NCBI RefSeq assembly: GCF_000423565.1
Contig: NZ_AUIF01000017.1
Coordinates: forward strand, 62,001 to 126,000
Direction of reading: 5' to 3'
Source: Runella zeae DSM 19591
GTDB taxonomy: Bacteria; Bacteroidota; Bacteroidia; Cytophagales; Spirosomataceae
Length of the DNA stretch: 64,000 nucleotides
Made by a program: the position numbers and the translations under genes. The notes beneath the pieces were generated by a model that worked only from the letters and a program-made list of their open reading frames with translations, did no database searches and was not told where the DNA came from. How positions within the stretch are numbered: position 1 is the stretch's first letter; each line of letters begins with the position of its first letter. Of this stretch, positions 54,076 through 61,397 are shown piece by piece.

Positions 54076-54306
54076 TTAAAAATTCAATGTTGATTGTTCG
54101 CCTTTTAAATTCCTCGTTCTTTTGTAATCCTCTAAAATCGCTTTCATGACAGCGAGACGTTTTGAGAGAGTCTCTGGCTTTTTCTTTGGAGCGAGGCCAG
54201 AACCCCACTCAGGAAAAACCTTTTCTCTCATTTTAACTTCATACTCTAACTCTTCGATTTTATCGTCGAGAGTTACCTTTTTATTGTAATCGGAAAGCTT
54301 TGCCAT
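54076..54306 (-). CDS. Small phage protein
   Basis: 76 residues, highly charged and helical (DKIEELEYEVKMREKVF, KKKPETLSKRLAVMKAIL). Likely a small coiled-coil or DNA-associated protein; not recognised. One base separates its stop from the next gene. Confidence 0.6.
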   Translation of the reverse strand: MAKLSDYNKKVTLDDKIEELEYEVKMREKVFPEWGSGLAPKKKPETLSKRLAVMKAILEDYKRTRNLKGEQSTLNF

Positions 54307-54375
54307 AGTGAGACATCAATAGGTCGAAAAAACTGTATTTTTTCATTAGATTTCAATTTGATTTTAACCCTGTAT

Positions 54376-54383
54376 TACCTTTG
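54376..54383 (+). promoter_or_regulatory. -7 box of a plus-strand promoter
   Basis: TACCTTTG (TAnnTTTG), about 38 bases before the only plus-strand gene in the early block. The best upstream TTTG (54357-54360) is only 15 bases away, short of the usual spacing. Confidence 0.35.
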
Positions 54384-54421
54384 AATTATTAATATTTATT
54401 AACCAAAAATTTACTACACCT

Positions 54422-54772
54422 ATGAAAGGTACATTTTTAAAGATGCTTAGAAAAAGCCATGTAGCGGGCTCCGACATCCTTACATTTCACTTTAAAACAG
54501 AGGGCGCGAAAGATGTCTTATATCTTGATATTGTAATACCTTCAGACACCATTCCGGACGCCGAACCTGAATATTTCGCTGGCCTCCTTTGTCGTTTGCG
54601 GGCTGAGTTCTTAAAGAAAATAGAAACCCCACAATCTCCAGATATTCGGATAGTGTACCCTATAAATGGGTATATAATTTTATGGGGAAACCATTATTTT
54701 GATTCCTCTAAACCAAACATAGATTTAGAGCATTATACTGAACTCTTTTACGGAAACAAGGAAACTTTATGA
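54422..54772 (+). CDS. Lone plus-strand phage protein in the early region
   Basis: 116 residues, no signal. A helix plus strand start (MKGTFLKMLRKSHVAGSDILTFHFK) and a beta C-terminal half. Not recognised. It is the only plus-strand gene between 52.2 and 64 kb and ends with a 6-base overlap against a convergent gene, suggesting independent expression, perhaps from the lysogen. Confidence 0.6.
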   Translation: MKGTFLKMLRKSHVAGSDILTFHFKTEGAKDVLYLDIVIPSDTIPDAEPEYFAGLLCRLRAEFLKKIETPQSPDIRIVYPINGYIILWGNHYFDSSKPNIDLEHYTELFYGNKETL

Positions 54773-55144
54773 TTTCAAGCCCAATTGAAGGCTAGTGAAA
54801 GGGATTTTTAAAAATCGCTTCTCTTTAACTTTGATATAAATGTGACCAAATCCATTTTCCGAATGTGGTGCTACATCAACGTATAGAAACGGAATCGTTT
54901 TGAATCTTTTGTCTGATAACTGAATCCCTTTTGGAGTTCGAGCTATTCTAATTGCCGAATACTTGCTTCCAATTAATTCACAAAAACCTTTTACATCTTT
55001 TGTAAACTCCTCTCCTTTGATGCTATCTAATAGCCCGTAAAGTCGTTGGTTACTAGCTTGGTTTTTGGCAATAATTGGCTTTAGTATATATTCTTTGTAG
55101 TAAGAACGAGCCTGTTTTTCTAGGTATCTTTCTAAGGTTTGCAT
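54767..55144 (-). CDS. Small phage protein
   Basis: 125 residues; N-terminal helix (TLERYLEKQARSYYKEYILKPIIAKNQ) and a beta half with ENGFGHIYIKVKEK. Not recognised. Convergent with the plus-strand gene next to it. Confidence 0.55.
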   Translation of the reverse strand: MQTLERYLEKQARSYYKEYILKPIIAKNQASNQRLYGLLDSIKGEEFTKDVKGFCELIGSKYSAIRIARTPKGIQLSDKRFKTIPFLYVDVAPHSENGFGHIYIKVKEKRFLKIPFTSLQLGLKS

Positions 55145-55175
55145 AGGGCTGCGGTTTGTTTAATTTCTGGTATCT

Positions 55176-55637
55176 CTAATTTATTAGACGGTTTAGTTTT
55201 TGTAGCTCCTCGTCAACAAGTGCCTTATATCGAAAAACCTCTGCTTGGGCAGTATTAAGCTTTTCGATAGCTCTTTTGTATTCGTCAGTATCTTCCAGTT
55301 GCTTTACAAACAAGGTCGGCATAAAGGCTGCTTTAGCGGACTCGATAGCGTTTTTAATTTTGGTAACTTGCCCTTTGGCGCTACTAAGCTTTACAAATGC
55401 AGATTTGTAACTTAAATCAATTCCCGTTTTTTTATCATAAAAACAATAGTGCGTACATACACTTTTGGTTGGATTGAAATATTGAAAACGAGCCGCTATC
55501 CAGTTGATACGTCTGGCGGTTTGAGGATAATTGTATTGATTTCTAGGCATATCAAATGACCAAACAGAAACTAAGGATTCTCTTCTCCCGTATTTTTGGA
55601 CTCCAATTGAAACCTTAACAAACGAAACTACTTCCAT
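55176..55637 (-). CDS. Phage protein with C-terminal coiled coil
   Basis: 153 residues from ATG 55637; the frame extends to 55703 inside the neighbour, which is unlikely. Beta-rich N-terminal half (FVKVSIGVQKYGRRESLVSVWSFD) and a long C-terminal helix (EKLNTAQAEVFRYKALVDEELQKLNRL). Not recognised. Confidence 0.55.
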   Translation of the reverse strand: MEVVSFVKVSIGVQKYGRRESLVSVWSFDMPRNQYNYPQTARRINWIAARFQYFNPTKSVCTHYCFYDKKTGIDLSYKSAFVKLSSAKGQVTKIKNAIESAKAAFMPTLFVKQLEDTDEYKRAIEKLNTAQAEVFRYKALVDEELQKLNRLIN

Positions 55638-55657
55638 AAATAGGTTAATTTGAAGTG

Positions 55658-56080
55658 TTAGTAAATGTATTTTTGACCCTCCCAGTAGTATTCTATACCA
55701 CATCCTTTTGTGGGAACTGGCTTAAATACCCTATTTTTGCGGTAATCTTGTTCATTGAAGCCCCATCTAGCAGGTTCGGAAAATGAGGTGTCGTAAATCT
55801 CCATCTTAAACCACTCGTCTCTAATCCATCGCATTTCTGGATGAGCAGGGAAATGAACTACCGCATAGGTATCATCCATTGACAGAATTAATCCATATTG
55901 ACCTCCATTATAACATCGATACTGTTCAGATATAAGGTCTAATCCACGCTGAAAAGAGCAGCTTACCAAACCCCCAACACGCGGTCGCCAGTTAAACCAA
56001 ATCTCAGGAGTTTTTCTCGTTAGTTCTTGAGAAAATAAACTCAACTGCATAGGATCAGTACTCTTTCTCCTCATGGCCAT
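55658..56080 (-). CDS. Phage protein of unknown function
   Basis: 140 residues. A second start at 56074 gives a four-base ATGA overlap with the gene upstream and may be the true one. The segment MQLSLFSQEL near the N terminus and Trp-rich beta stretches (IWFNWRPRVGG, MRWIRDEWFKMEIY) are visible. Not recognised; it lies in the run of short early genes. Confidence 0.58.
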   Translation of the reverse strand: MAMRRKSTDPMQLSLFSQELTRKTPEIWFNWRPRVGGLVSCSFQRGLDLISEQYRCYNGGQYGLILSMDDTYAVVHFPAHPEMRWIRDEWFKMEIYDTSFSEPARWGFNEQDYRKNRVFKPVPTKGCGIEYYWEGQKYIY

Positions 56081-56583
56081 GTAGGGTATGTATTGCTATT
56101 GCGCAATAAACCAATATAGTCGCGTCTTTGTCTTGAGGCTTCGCGACGACTGTCCAAAAGAGCCTCTACCGTGCCAACGGTCAAAACAAGCCCTCTTTCG
56201 TCTGGATTTGTACATACATCGGCAACCCTTGTCCAAATCATGCGCCCTAGAAATTTAACCCTGTACTTCATAATGTACATGGTTTTGGTTTTTCTACCCC
56301 TTGCCTCTATACGCACATTGCGATGAATATACCATACACCACACGATATAAGTTCAGACTTGATAGTAGTAAAATAGCTAGGGGTTAATGGTTGATGAAA
56401 GGTGTATAGTGATACCCATAATTTGCCTGTTATAAGTAACCTAATGCGCTCTAGTATAGACAACTTCCAACAGCTAACTACCTCACCCTCTTGATTGTCT
56501 TTTGCAAATACGGGCAATGGGGTATACTCGGGCTGATTTTCAGCATACACCTTGTTTACTTCTTGAAATCTAATCGGCTTCAT
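56071..56583 (-). CDS. Conserved Bacteroidota phage protein of unknown function
   Basis: 170 residues. The N terminus MKPIRFQEVNKVYAENQPEYTPLPVF..EVVSCWKLSILERIRLLITGKLWVSLYTF is a pattern I recognise from many Bacteroidota prophages and mobile elements, but its role is unknown. The C-terminal 90 residues are basic and appear to be an extra domain. It overlaps neighbours on both sides by a few bases. Confidence 0.65.
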   Translation of the reverse strand: MKPIRFQEVNKVYAENQPEYTPLPVFAKDNQEGEVVSCWKLSILERIRLLITGKLWVSLYTFHQPLTPSYFTTIKSELISCGVWYIHRNVRIEARGRKTKTMYIMKYRVKFLGRMIWTRVADVCTNPDERGLVLTVGTVEALLDSRREASRQRRDYIGLLRNSNTYPTWP

Positions 56584-56870
56584 GATAATTGTTTTTGGAA
56601 TTTTTGGAGTAAATTGATCAAAGGTTGTACACTTTGTGCGTCAGGGAAATACAAAGCCACTAGATGCAAAGCCTCTAGTTTTTCCACACAAAGTCCGGCA
56701 GGGGTGGCAGGGGGTGTACTATCGGTTTTTACCGAAAGCAAAAGAGTGTTTCCGATCCCCGAATCATCGTTGTCCTCTACAATAGAGCCAATCATAATAT
56801 TGCTACTCCCAAACTTTAAGACTGGGATAGGGTTTTGTTTGTCGTTTACTTTGATAAGATCAAGATTCAT
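56580..56870 (-). CDS. Small phage protein
   Basis: 96 residues, mixed helix and strand (IPVLKFGSSNIMIGSIVEDND; LINLLQKFQKQL). Not recognised. It begins 14 bases after a near-perfect operator palindrome (56885-56903), so it is the first gene of a regulated group; it overlaps the next gene by four bases. Confidence 0.6.
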   Translation of the reverse strand: MNLDLIKVNDKQNPIPVLKFGSSNIMIGSIVEDNDDSGIGNTLLLSVKTDSTPPATPAGLCVEKLEALHLVALYFPDAQSVQPLINLLQKFQKQLS

Positions 56871-56884
56871 GGTTTTAAATGTTT

Positions 56885-56903
56885 GTTAGTTTCTGAAACT
56901 ATC
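56885..56903 (-). promoter_or_regulatory. Operator palindrome, site 5
   Basis: Minus strand GATAGTTTCAGAAACTAAC: 7-bp perfect arms around one base, 14 bases before the start at 56870. No standard -7 box follows. Confidence 0.6.
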
Positions 56904-56926
56904 ATTTGTAATGTAAAAAAAGGGAG

Positions 56927-57346
56927 CTACCCCTTAAAATCTGAGCTTTGAATCATAGACAAGTACTTTACAAGAAGTGCCGGATCTGTCAAGTCCTCAA
57001 TTTCGCTATTCAAGGTGCCATTTTGAGGCAAAGATCGTTTTTTGAGTAGGGGGTTTAAGAGATACGAATACTTAAATGTTTTATAACTCTCATGAGGCAA
57101 TATGCCGGTATCTATACTAAAACTACCAAAAGTTTCTCCTGTTTTTGAAAAAGACTCATACTGTTCTTTTGATAACTTTTTTACCTCACAACGAAAAGAG
57201 GTTTCGGTATCTTCTTGTGTGTCATACAAGGAGAGGTACAAGACAAATGCTCCTATAGGACGCCTTTTGAAGCTAAACCAGAAACGAAATGTATCTTTGT
57301 CGATTTTTGATGTTTTTAAGTGCTGAAGCTCAAGCAGTGGTGACAT
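56927..57346 (-). CDS. Phage protein of unknown function
   Basis: 139 residues, beta-rich (DTFRFWFSFKRRPIGAFVLYLSLYD), no signal. One base after the HTH-like gene stop, so co-transcribed with it. No family recognised. Confidence 0.57.
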   Translation of the reverse strand: MSPLLELQHLKTSKIDKDTFRFWFSFKRRPIGAFVLYLSLYDTQEDTETSFRCEVKKLSKEQYESFSKTGETFGSFSIDTGILPHESYKTFKYSYLLNPLLKKRSLPQNGTLNSEIEDLTDPALLVKYLSMIQSSDFKG

Positions 57347-57347
57347 A

Positions 57348-57791
57348 TTAAAGCTGGGTTATGTATTTATCAATCAGGGCCAATTTAGCGATTTTCGTCT
57401 GGCGCTCAATATCAGAAAATTCTCTGCCAGAGGTAGAGCGCAGGGATGTACGTTGCCCATTCCTAATGTACTCAAAGCCTATGCCTACGATTTTCACACT
57501 TTGACTCTTGCTCGAAAATTCAATCTGAAAACTTAGAGTGTCAGCCGCTTGTGGTTCATAAGGAAATCCATAGTGCTTCGCCAAGTAAATGGCTACACGA
57601 TCAGCTTCTTTATAGGGGAGTTTTCTAGTTCCGGTATTTACAATCGGTTGAATATTGGTAATATCGAGTTCTCGCCCTAAAGCAGACAGGTTTACGTGCT
57701 TCATTTTACTCCGCATAAACTCGACAATCTTGACGGCTAATGCTCTTTTTTCTTCGATTCGCTTTTTCAGTTCTACCCGGTAATATCCCAT
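57348..57791 (-). CDS. HTH-like phage protein, candidate regulator
   Basis: 147 residues. Residues about 33-75 (HVNLSALGRELDITNIQPIVNTGTRKLPYKEADRVAIYLAKHYG) match the pattern of a helix-turn-helix with a following helix, as in repressor-like or host-factor-like proteins. The C-terminal half is a beta domain (VKIVGIGFEYIRNGQRT). It has a long leader with an operator-promoter (57957-57983) and a hairpin. Autoregulation is possible; it is a candidate for the protein that binds the palindromes. Confidence 0.5.
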   Translation of the reverse strand: MGYYRVELKKRIEEKRALAVKIVEFMRSKMKHVNLSALGRELDITNIQPIVNTGTRKLPYKEADRVAIYLAKHYGFPYEPQAADTLSFQIEFSSKSQSVKIVGIGFEYIRNGQRTSLRSTSGREFSDIERQTKIAKLALIDKYITQL

Positions 57792-57839
57792 AGTTGAAAA
57801 GATTTATTAGTTTTGCATCAACTTCAAAACACTTGCTGT

Positions 57840-57854
57840 TTTGATGTTTGACTT
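57840..57854 (-). repeat. 15-bp leader repeat, copy 3
   Basis: Exact copy of AAGTCAAACATCAAA (minus strand), in the leader of the HTH-like gene. Confidence 0.6.
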
Positions 57855-57863
57855 ATTGATTTT

Positions 57864-57892
57864 ACACCGCTTTGCTTTATGTAGGGCGGTGT
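57864..57892. promoter_or_regulatory. Hairpin in the HTH gene leader
   Basis: ACACCGC (57864-57870) pairs with GCGGTGT (57886-57892). On the plus strand a T run follows, as in a terminator; on the minus strand it lies inside a leader of about 160 bases. Confidence 0.45.
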
Positions 57893-57956
57893 TTTTGTTT
57901 TTAAAGTTGGCTTCATGTGCAAATACTTGTTTTGTGTTGGAATAATGTGATGCAAT

Positions 57957-57983
57957 ATTAATACCTGATACTATCATTTGCAA
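57957..57983 (-). promoter_or_regulatory. Operator-promoter, site 6
   Basis: Minus strand: TTTG, 20-base spacer, TAATATTG (one mismatch to TAnnTTTG). The first operator half GATAGTATC is good, the second half degenerate. Geometry equals that of site 1. Confidence 0.5.
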
Positions 57984-57988
57984 AAAAA

Positions 57989-58735
57989 TTAATCATTATT
58001 TTGACTCCAAAGGCTATTAGCATCTATCCCGGCAAGTATCTGCTCATGAATAAGCCGATTGAGCGCAAAATTCTTTGCTTTTGGAATCCAAGTTGGGCGA
58101 ATACCTGTCTCAGACTCTAAACCCTCCAGCACCTTACTTGCCGCCTTAAAAAAGATTGTATGCCTAACTTCGTTGATTTTTCTGTTTGCCTCCAGAATCT
58201 CTTCCTGTCTTGCTTGAGCAATGAATTCATGTTTTTCTTCAACAGAGAAATGGATAAGCTTTTTGGCATCCAAAGCGTCGTATAAAACATTTCCCCAGTC
58301 ATTGTACATTTCCCCTGCCTCTATCGTAGAAAATGCCTTACGAAGCAAATCAATAAGATTTTTGTTGTGTTGTTCGGGCGTGGGTACTGGAACCTCTGGC
58401 AAAGAGAGTAATTTCTGCTCTCTATAAGCCTTTGCCATGTTTACGTGTCGATACTTAAGATAGGCGCCGATTATCTGAGAAACTTGTAGGGGATTTAACA
58501 ATGGAAAAGCTTTGATAAAAGCGGACTCGCCATTGGAGGGGTAGCTTGGGTTTGGTAATTCGCCTTTGACGGCCATTTCGTAGGCTTGTTCAATTTCTTC
58601 TACAGTAACCCTAGGAAATGCTTTTTGCAAAAAAGATGTTAATGAAATTAGATTGTCTGAATGCAGTTCCCTAGACTCCTCATCTCTATCTATATCCGCT
58701 CGCATACCAATTAAAAATACAATCTTATTCCACAT
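57989..58735 (-). CDS. Putative replication-associated phage protein
   Basis: 248 residues from the ATG at 58735 (MWNKIVFLIGMRADIDRDEE). The frame is open to 58879, but that would overlap the upstream initiator gene by 155 bases. The protein is helical (FPRVTVEEIEQAYEMAVKGEL, NPLQVSQIIGAYLKYRHVNMAKAYREQKLLS). It directly follows the initiator gene, as helicase loaders or primosome proteins do; no Walker motif is present. Function inferred from position only. Confidence 0.5.
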   Translation of the reverse strand: MWNKIVFLIGMRADIDRDEESRELHSDNLISLTSFLQKAFPRVTVEEIEQAYEMAVKGELPNPSYPSNGESAFIKAFPLLNPLQVSQIIGAYLKYRHVNMAKAYREQKLLSLPEVPVPTPEQHNKNLIDLLRKAFSTIEAGEMYNDWGNVLYDALDAKKLIHFSVEEKHEFIAQARQEEILEANRKINEVRHTIFFKAASKVLEGLESETGIRPTWIPKAKNFALNRLIHEQILAGIDANSLWSQNND

Positions 58736-59942
58736 CTTCGTAAGACGCGTCAACGACGCCTGTCTCACTGGTGTACCCTCGTTTTGCAGCTTTAGCAGCA
58801 ATTGCTGCTTCAAGGTCAACGAATGCGTATTCTTTTCCTCTGGATTTAAAGGTACTAGGTTTTGATTTGTCACTTCCATGGGGATGGTTTTTTAGGTAAA
58901 TATTTTTGTAGGAAAAGGCCAAGCGGCGGCCTATGTCAAATGTTTTTTCCGTCTCAAACCTCATAAGGGTTTTATCGGTGAGTTGCTGACCCTTGGCCTC
59001 GTTTATGAGCGGACATGACCAGTATTCAACAAATTCTTTGTAATGAAGTTCAGGGTATTCGCACGGATTGGCTTGCTGATACTGAGTGATCAGTAAATGA
59101 AACTGTTCTTTTCGTTGGTCAAGTGGCTTATTGGTGTTGGGTTTGTTTTTAGCTCTCAACTTTTTCCAAGAGCTTAAATAGGCTTTTAATGCTTCGCGGC
59201 TTGGAAAATCCTGACCGTTATGTTCAACCATAAAGAGCGATTTATCATCTTGCGACAATCGCATATTTAGAGAGTCGGCATTAATCCATTCGACTTTATT
59301 TACCGTAACACCCGGATCTTTTTCACGCGTGTGTACGTGCGCGTTTGAGAGAGTATTATTAATTAATATATTATTACTAGAATTAATATTATTCTCTCTC
59401 TCTTTATTTTGTTGCAAATCTTGATAAAGTTGCTCGCTTTGTAAGTTGTTGATTTTTATGGTGTTTTCATGTTTTTGCTGTTCAAATGCGCCCCCTTTGC
59501 TGTTCAAATGCGCCCCCCCTTGCTGTTCAAATGCGCCCCCTTTGCTGTTCAAATGCGCCCCCCCTTGCTGTTCAAATGCGCCCCCCTTGCTGTTCAAATG
59601 CGCCCCAGAAATGTAATCAGAGATGTCTTTGTCTTTTGTGAGGAAGGATAATATTTGTTGACACTCTAAGTATAGTATTATTTTATATTTTTCCGAAACG
59701 GTAATTGACCTGTTGTTTAATCTATCTATGTGCCTTTCCCAGTACCCTATTTCTACCATTTTTTTTATATGCTCTTGAATTGTTCGTCTGGACAGACGAA
59801 ATCTATCCATAAGCTGTTCAGTTGTCTCTTTGAATTCGCCATCTTTTAGGGCTACGCCTGATATGTATGAGGTTAAAGAGGTCATAACCCCCTCTGCTCG
59901 CTGATGGTGTAAATTCATTATTTCGGTTGGAAGGATATTCAT
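58725..59942 (-). CDS. Replication initiator-like protein with internal iteron array
   Basis: 405 residues. The N-terminal part (TEQLMDRFRLSRRTIQEHIKKMVEIGYWERHID, about 39-75) is a winged-helix type DNA-binding domain like those of phage replication initiators. Residues about 113-156 are three 15-residue repeats (GAHLNSKGGAFEQQG), which come from six DNA repeats read alternately in two frames. A long Asn-rich linker (NNINSSNNILINNTLSNAHVHT) follows, over an AT-rich DNA stretch, then a C-terminal domain with Trp and aromatic residues. The layout recalls lambda O, whose gene holds the origin. Confidence 0.68.
   Translation of the reverse strand: MNILPTEIMNLHHQRAEGVMTSLTSYISGVALKDGEFKETTEQLMDRFRLSRRTIQEHIKKMVEIGYWERHIDRLNNRSITVSEKYKIILYLECQQILSFLTKDKDISDYISGAHLNSKGGAFEQQGGAHLNSKGGAFEQQGGAHLNSKGGAFEQQKHENTIKINNLQSEQLYQDLQQNKERENNINSSNNILINNTLSNAHVHTREKDPGVTVNKVEWINADSLNMRLSQDDKSLFMVEHNGQDFPSREALKAYLSSWKKLRAKNKPNTNKPLDQRKEQFHLLITQYQQANPCEYPELHYKEFVEYWSCPLINEAKGQQLTDKTLMRFETEKTFDIGRRLAFSYKNIYLKNHPHGSDKSKPSTFKSRGKEYAFVDLEAAIAAKAAKRGYTSETGVVDASYEDVE
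59352..59394. other. AT-rich candidate DNA-unwinding element
   Basis: A 43-base run of almost only A and T inside the initiator gene, 80 bases from the iterons, flanked by GAGAGA and TCTCTC on the two sides (imperfect inverted repeat). Confidence 0.5.
59475..59606. repeat. Six 22-23 bp direct repeats (iterons), candidate origin of replication
   Basis: Copies of TTGCTGTTCAAATGCGCC start at 59475, 59497, 59520, 59542, 59565 and 59587, alternating in spacing 22 and 23. The core is exact in all six; only the C run between copies varies. Because spacing is not a multiple of three, the same DNA is read in two frames, so selection seems to act on the DNA. Confidence 0.8.
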
Positions 59943-60057
59943 AGCAAAGACTGTAATTCTCTTAGGCTCTGTTCGCTTGACTGGTAGTATTGAGTTGCTT
60001 ACGCCAATTATTCAATAAAATGTAATGTTATGTAGTTTGATTGAGAAGGCTTTGTTT

Positions 60058-60076
60058 GATAGTTTCTAAAACTATC
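60058..60076. promoter_or_regulatory. Operator palindrome, site 7
   Basis: GATAGTTTCTAAAACTATC: 6-bp perfect outer arms, flanked by TTT and AAA to extend the symmetry. It lies between the initiator gene start (59942) and the stop of the gene upstream. Confidence 0.62.
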
Positions 60077-60133
60077 AAATTAAATAAGAAAATAGGTTTG
60101 TTCAAAAGCTTATCTCTAATTGTTGTATTGAGT

Positions 60134-60595
60134 CTAAAGCTTTTCGTAGGCTATTTTAAATCCTTCCATTATCTTTTTTGCCGAATCTTGGGTGATTATT
60201 GCCCTATCGGTAGGGCCAAACTTTATAAGACACTCTCCTTTTTCATTAAAATAAATACTTGAATTGCCGTCTGAGAGAATAAATAATGATGTCCGTTTTC
60301 CATTTTTTGTTTTACCTGTTTTTGAGTCAATAACGGCCTGTATTCCACTAATCCACTCTTTTACCTTCTCTTTTGGGTAATAAACAAATATGCCTCTAAT
60401 TTCAACAGCCAAGCTTTTCGCGCCCCCGTTTGTGGTACATACAAAAAGTTCACAATTGTAAAAGGGTTCATTTACCTTTTCATAGTCAAATACAAAAAGA
60501 CCTGTTTCTTCTTCTTTGGCTTCGTTCTGGCCAAAAGTTTCCAAAATTGACAAGGTGAAACATGCCAGTGCTAGAAAGAGAGTTTTTGCAATCAT
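60134..60595 (-). CDS. Exported phage protein, possible lysogen surface protein
   Basis: 153 residues with a signal peptide (MIAKTLFLALACFTLSILETFGQ). The mature part is a small alpha/beta domain with two cysteines that could pair (NCELFVCTTNGGAKS). Its start codon lies in one arm of a 14-bp perfect inverted repeat (60589-60639). Exported proteins in early prophage regions are often superinfection-exclusion or lysogenic conversion factors; here this is a guess. Confidence 0.58.
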   Translation of the reverse strand: MIAKTLFLALACFTLSILETFGQNEAKEEETGLFVFDYEKVNEPFYNCELFVCTTNGGAKSLAVEIRGIFVYYPKEKVKEWISGIQAVIDSKTGKTKNGKRTSLFILSDGNSSIYFNEKGECLIKFGPTDRAIITQDSAKKIMEGFKIAYEKL

Positions 60596-60639
60596 CGTTA
60601 TTATGGTTTAAGTATGGGGCTTAAAAATAACGATGATTG
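60589..60639 (-). promoter_or_regulatory. Long hairpin over a start codon
   Basis: CAATCATCGTTATT (60589-60602) and AATAACGATGATTG (60626-60639) are perfectly complementary; an inner stem TTTAAG/CTTAAA (60607-60612, 60620-60625) continues it with a 4-base bulge. The start codon of the exported protein (60593-60595) is inside the stem. Confidence 0.65.
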
Positions 60640-60685
60640 TTTGAGTTAAGAAATGAATCTTAGCAAATAGCAAAAGAAGTGGCGT

Positions 60686-60949
60686 TTACTTTCTTTCAAA
60701 TACCTCTGTGAGGCTAATATTAAAATAATCGCATATGTATCGCATGTCTACTGCAATATAATCCTCTTTCAATGTAATTTCTTGATCGTAATCTTGTAGA
60801 TAATTGCCAAGCAGTTTTGTAAAGTCTTGTAGTGCGAGAAAATCAACAAAGAGTACTACGTTGTCTTGTTGCTCTCCTTCTGGAGATACAATGTAGTTGT
60901 ATTCAAGTTGGTGGTTTTGCACGAACTTGAAAAGTTGCAATTCTGTCAT
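60686..60949 (-). CDS. Small phage protein
   Basis: 87 residues, mixed helix and strand (FKFVQNHQLEYNYIVSPEGEQQDNVVLFVDF), ending in a Phe-Glu-Arg-Lys tail. Not recognised. Its start overlaps the stop of the 47-residue gene upstream (ATGA). Confidence 0.55.
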   Translation of the reverse strand: MTELQLFKFVQNHQLEYNYIVSPEGEQQDNVVLFVDFLALQDFTKLLGNYLQDYDQEITLKEDYIAVDMRYICDYFNISLTEVFERK

Positions 60950-61089
60950 TTCTTTGTTGCGCGTTTTTTTTGTTTTTTTATTAATTTATCAAAAGCTCGT
61001 TTGCCCCAATTTCTGGTTTTTTCATCAAGAGTGTTTCCATCTGGCACCTTCTCTGTGACAATTTTCTGAATTGATTTTTGATTGCTCAT
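60946..61089 (-). CDS. 47-residue basic phage protein
   Basis: ATG at 61089, TGA at 60946-60948. It starts on the stop of the gene upstream and ends on the start of the gene downstream (ATGA overlap at both ends), which argues strongly that it is translated. The protein is basic and helical (MSNQKSIQKIVTEKVPDG, then RAFDKLIKKQKKRATKK). Likely a nucleic-acid-binding or antirepressor-sized protein; function unknown. Confidence 0.7.
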   Translation of the reverse strand: MSNQKSIQKIVTEKVPDGNTLDEKTRNWGKRAFDKLIKKQKKRATKK

Positions 61090-61397
61090 TGTTGTTTTAA
61101 ATTTTTAGGTTTTGAATTTATGATAGCCAACTGACTTTCGATGGCTTTTTGGATTTCTGTTGGAGAAACCTCATATAGATTGAGAGATAGCATAAGTATG
61201 TTTAGTTCTGGATCGTTTAGTTCGGTAGCTCTTTGTGCTACCCTGGACAGAAGATTCCTAAAAACATTCAAAGGGGTTTTTAGCACTCCTGCGGTAATCG
61301 GAAGTCCGCAGTCTGCAATCTCGTGTAACAATTTCATTGTGTCGATCCTGAACCCTATTGATATTAATGCATCATTGTTGTTAGCGTGCATGCTCAT
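61086..61397 (-). CDS. Small helical phage protein
   Basis: 103 residues, all helix (LLSRVAQRATELNDPELNILMLSLNLYEVSP), no signal. Overlaps both neighbours by four bases. Not recognised; its place between the Gp3-like gene and short early genes suggests a replication or recombination accessory. Confidence 0.6.
   Translation of the reverse strand: MSMHANNNDALISIGFRIDTMKLLHEIADCGLPITAGVLKTPLNVFRNLLSRVAQRATELNDPELNILMLSLNLYEVSPTEIQKAIESQLAIINSKPKNLKQQ

Noticed and set aside
58736-58879. Longer start for the replication-associated gene
   Set aside because: It would overlap the initiator gene by 155 bases; an ATG with an 11-base overlap is available.
59475-59606. CRISPR-like array
   Set aside because: Repeats are adjacent with only a C run between them; there are no unique spacers.
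59469-59651. Plus-strand ORF with repeated CAPFAVQM units
   Set aside because: It is the reverse reading of the iteron array inside the initiator gene.
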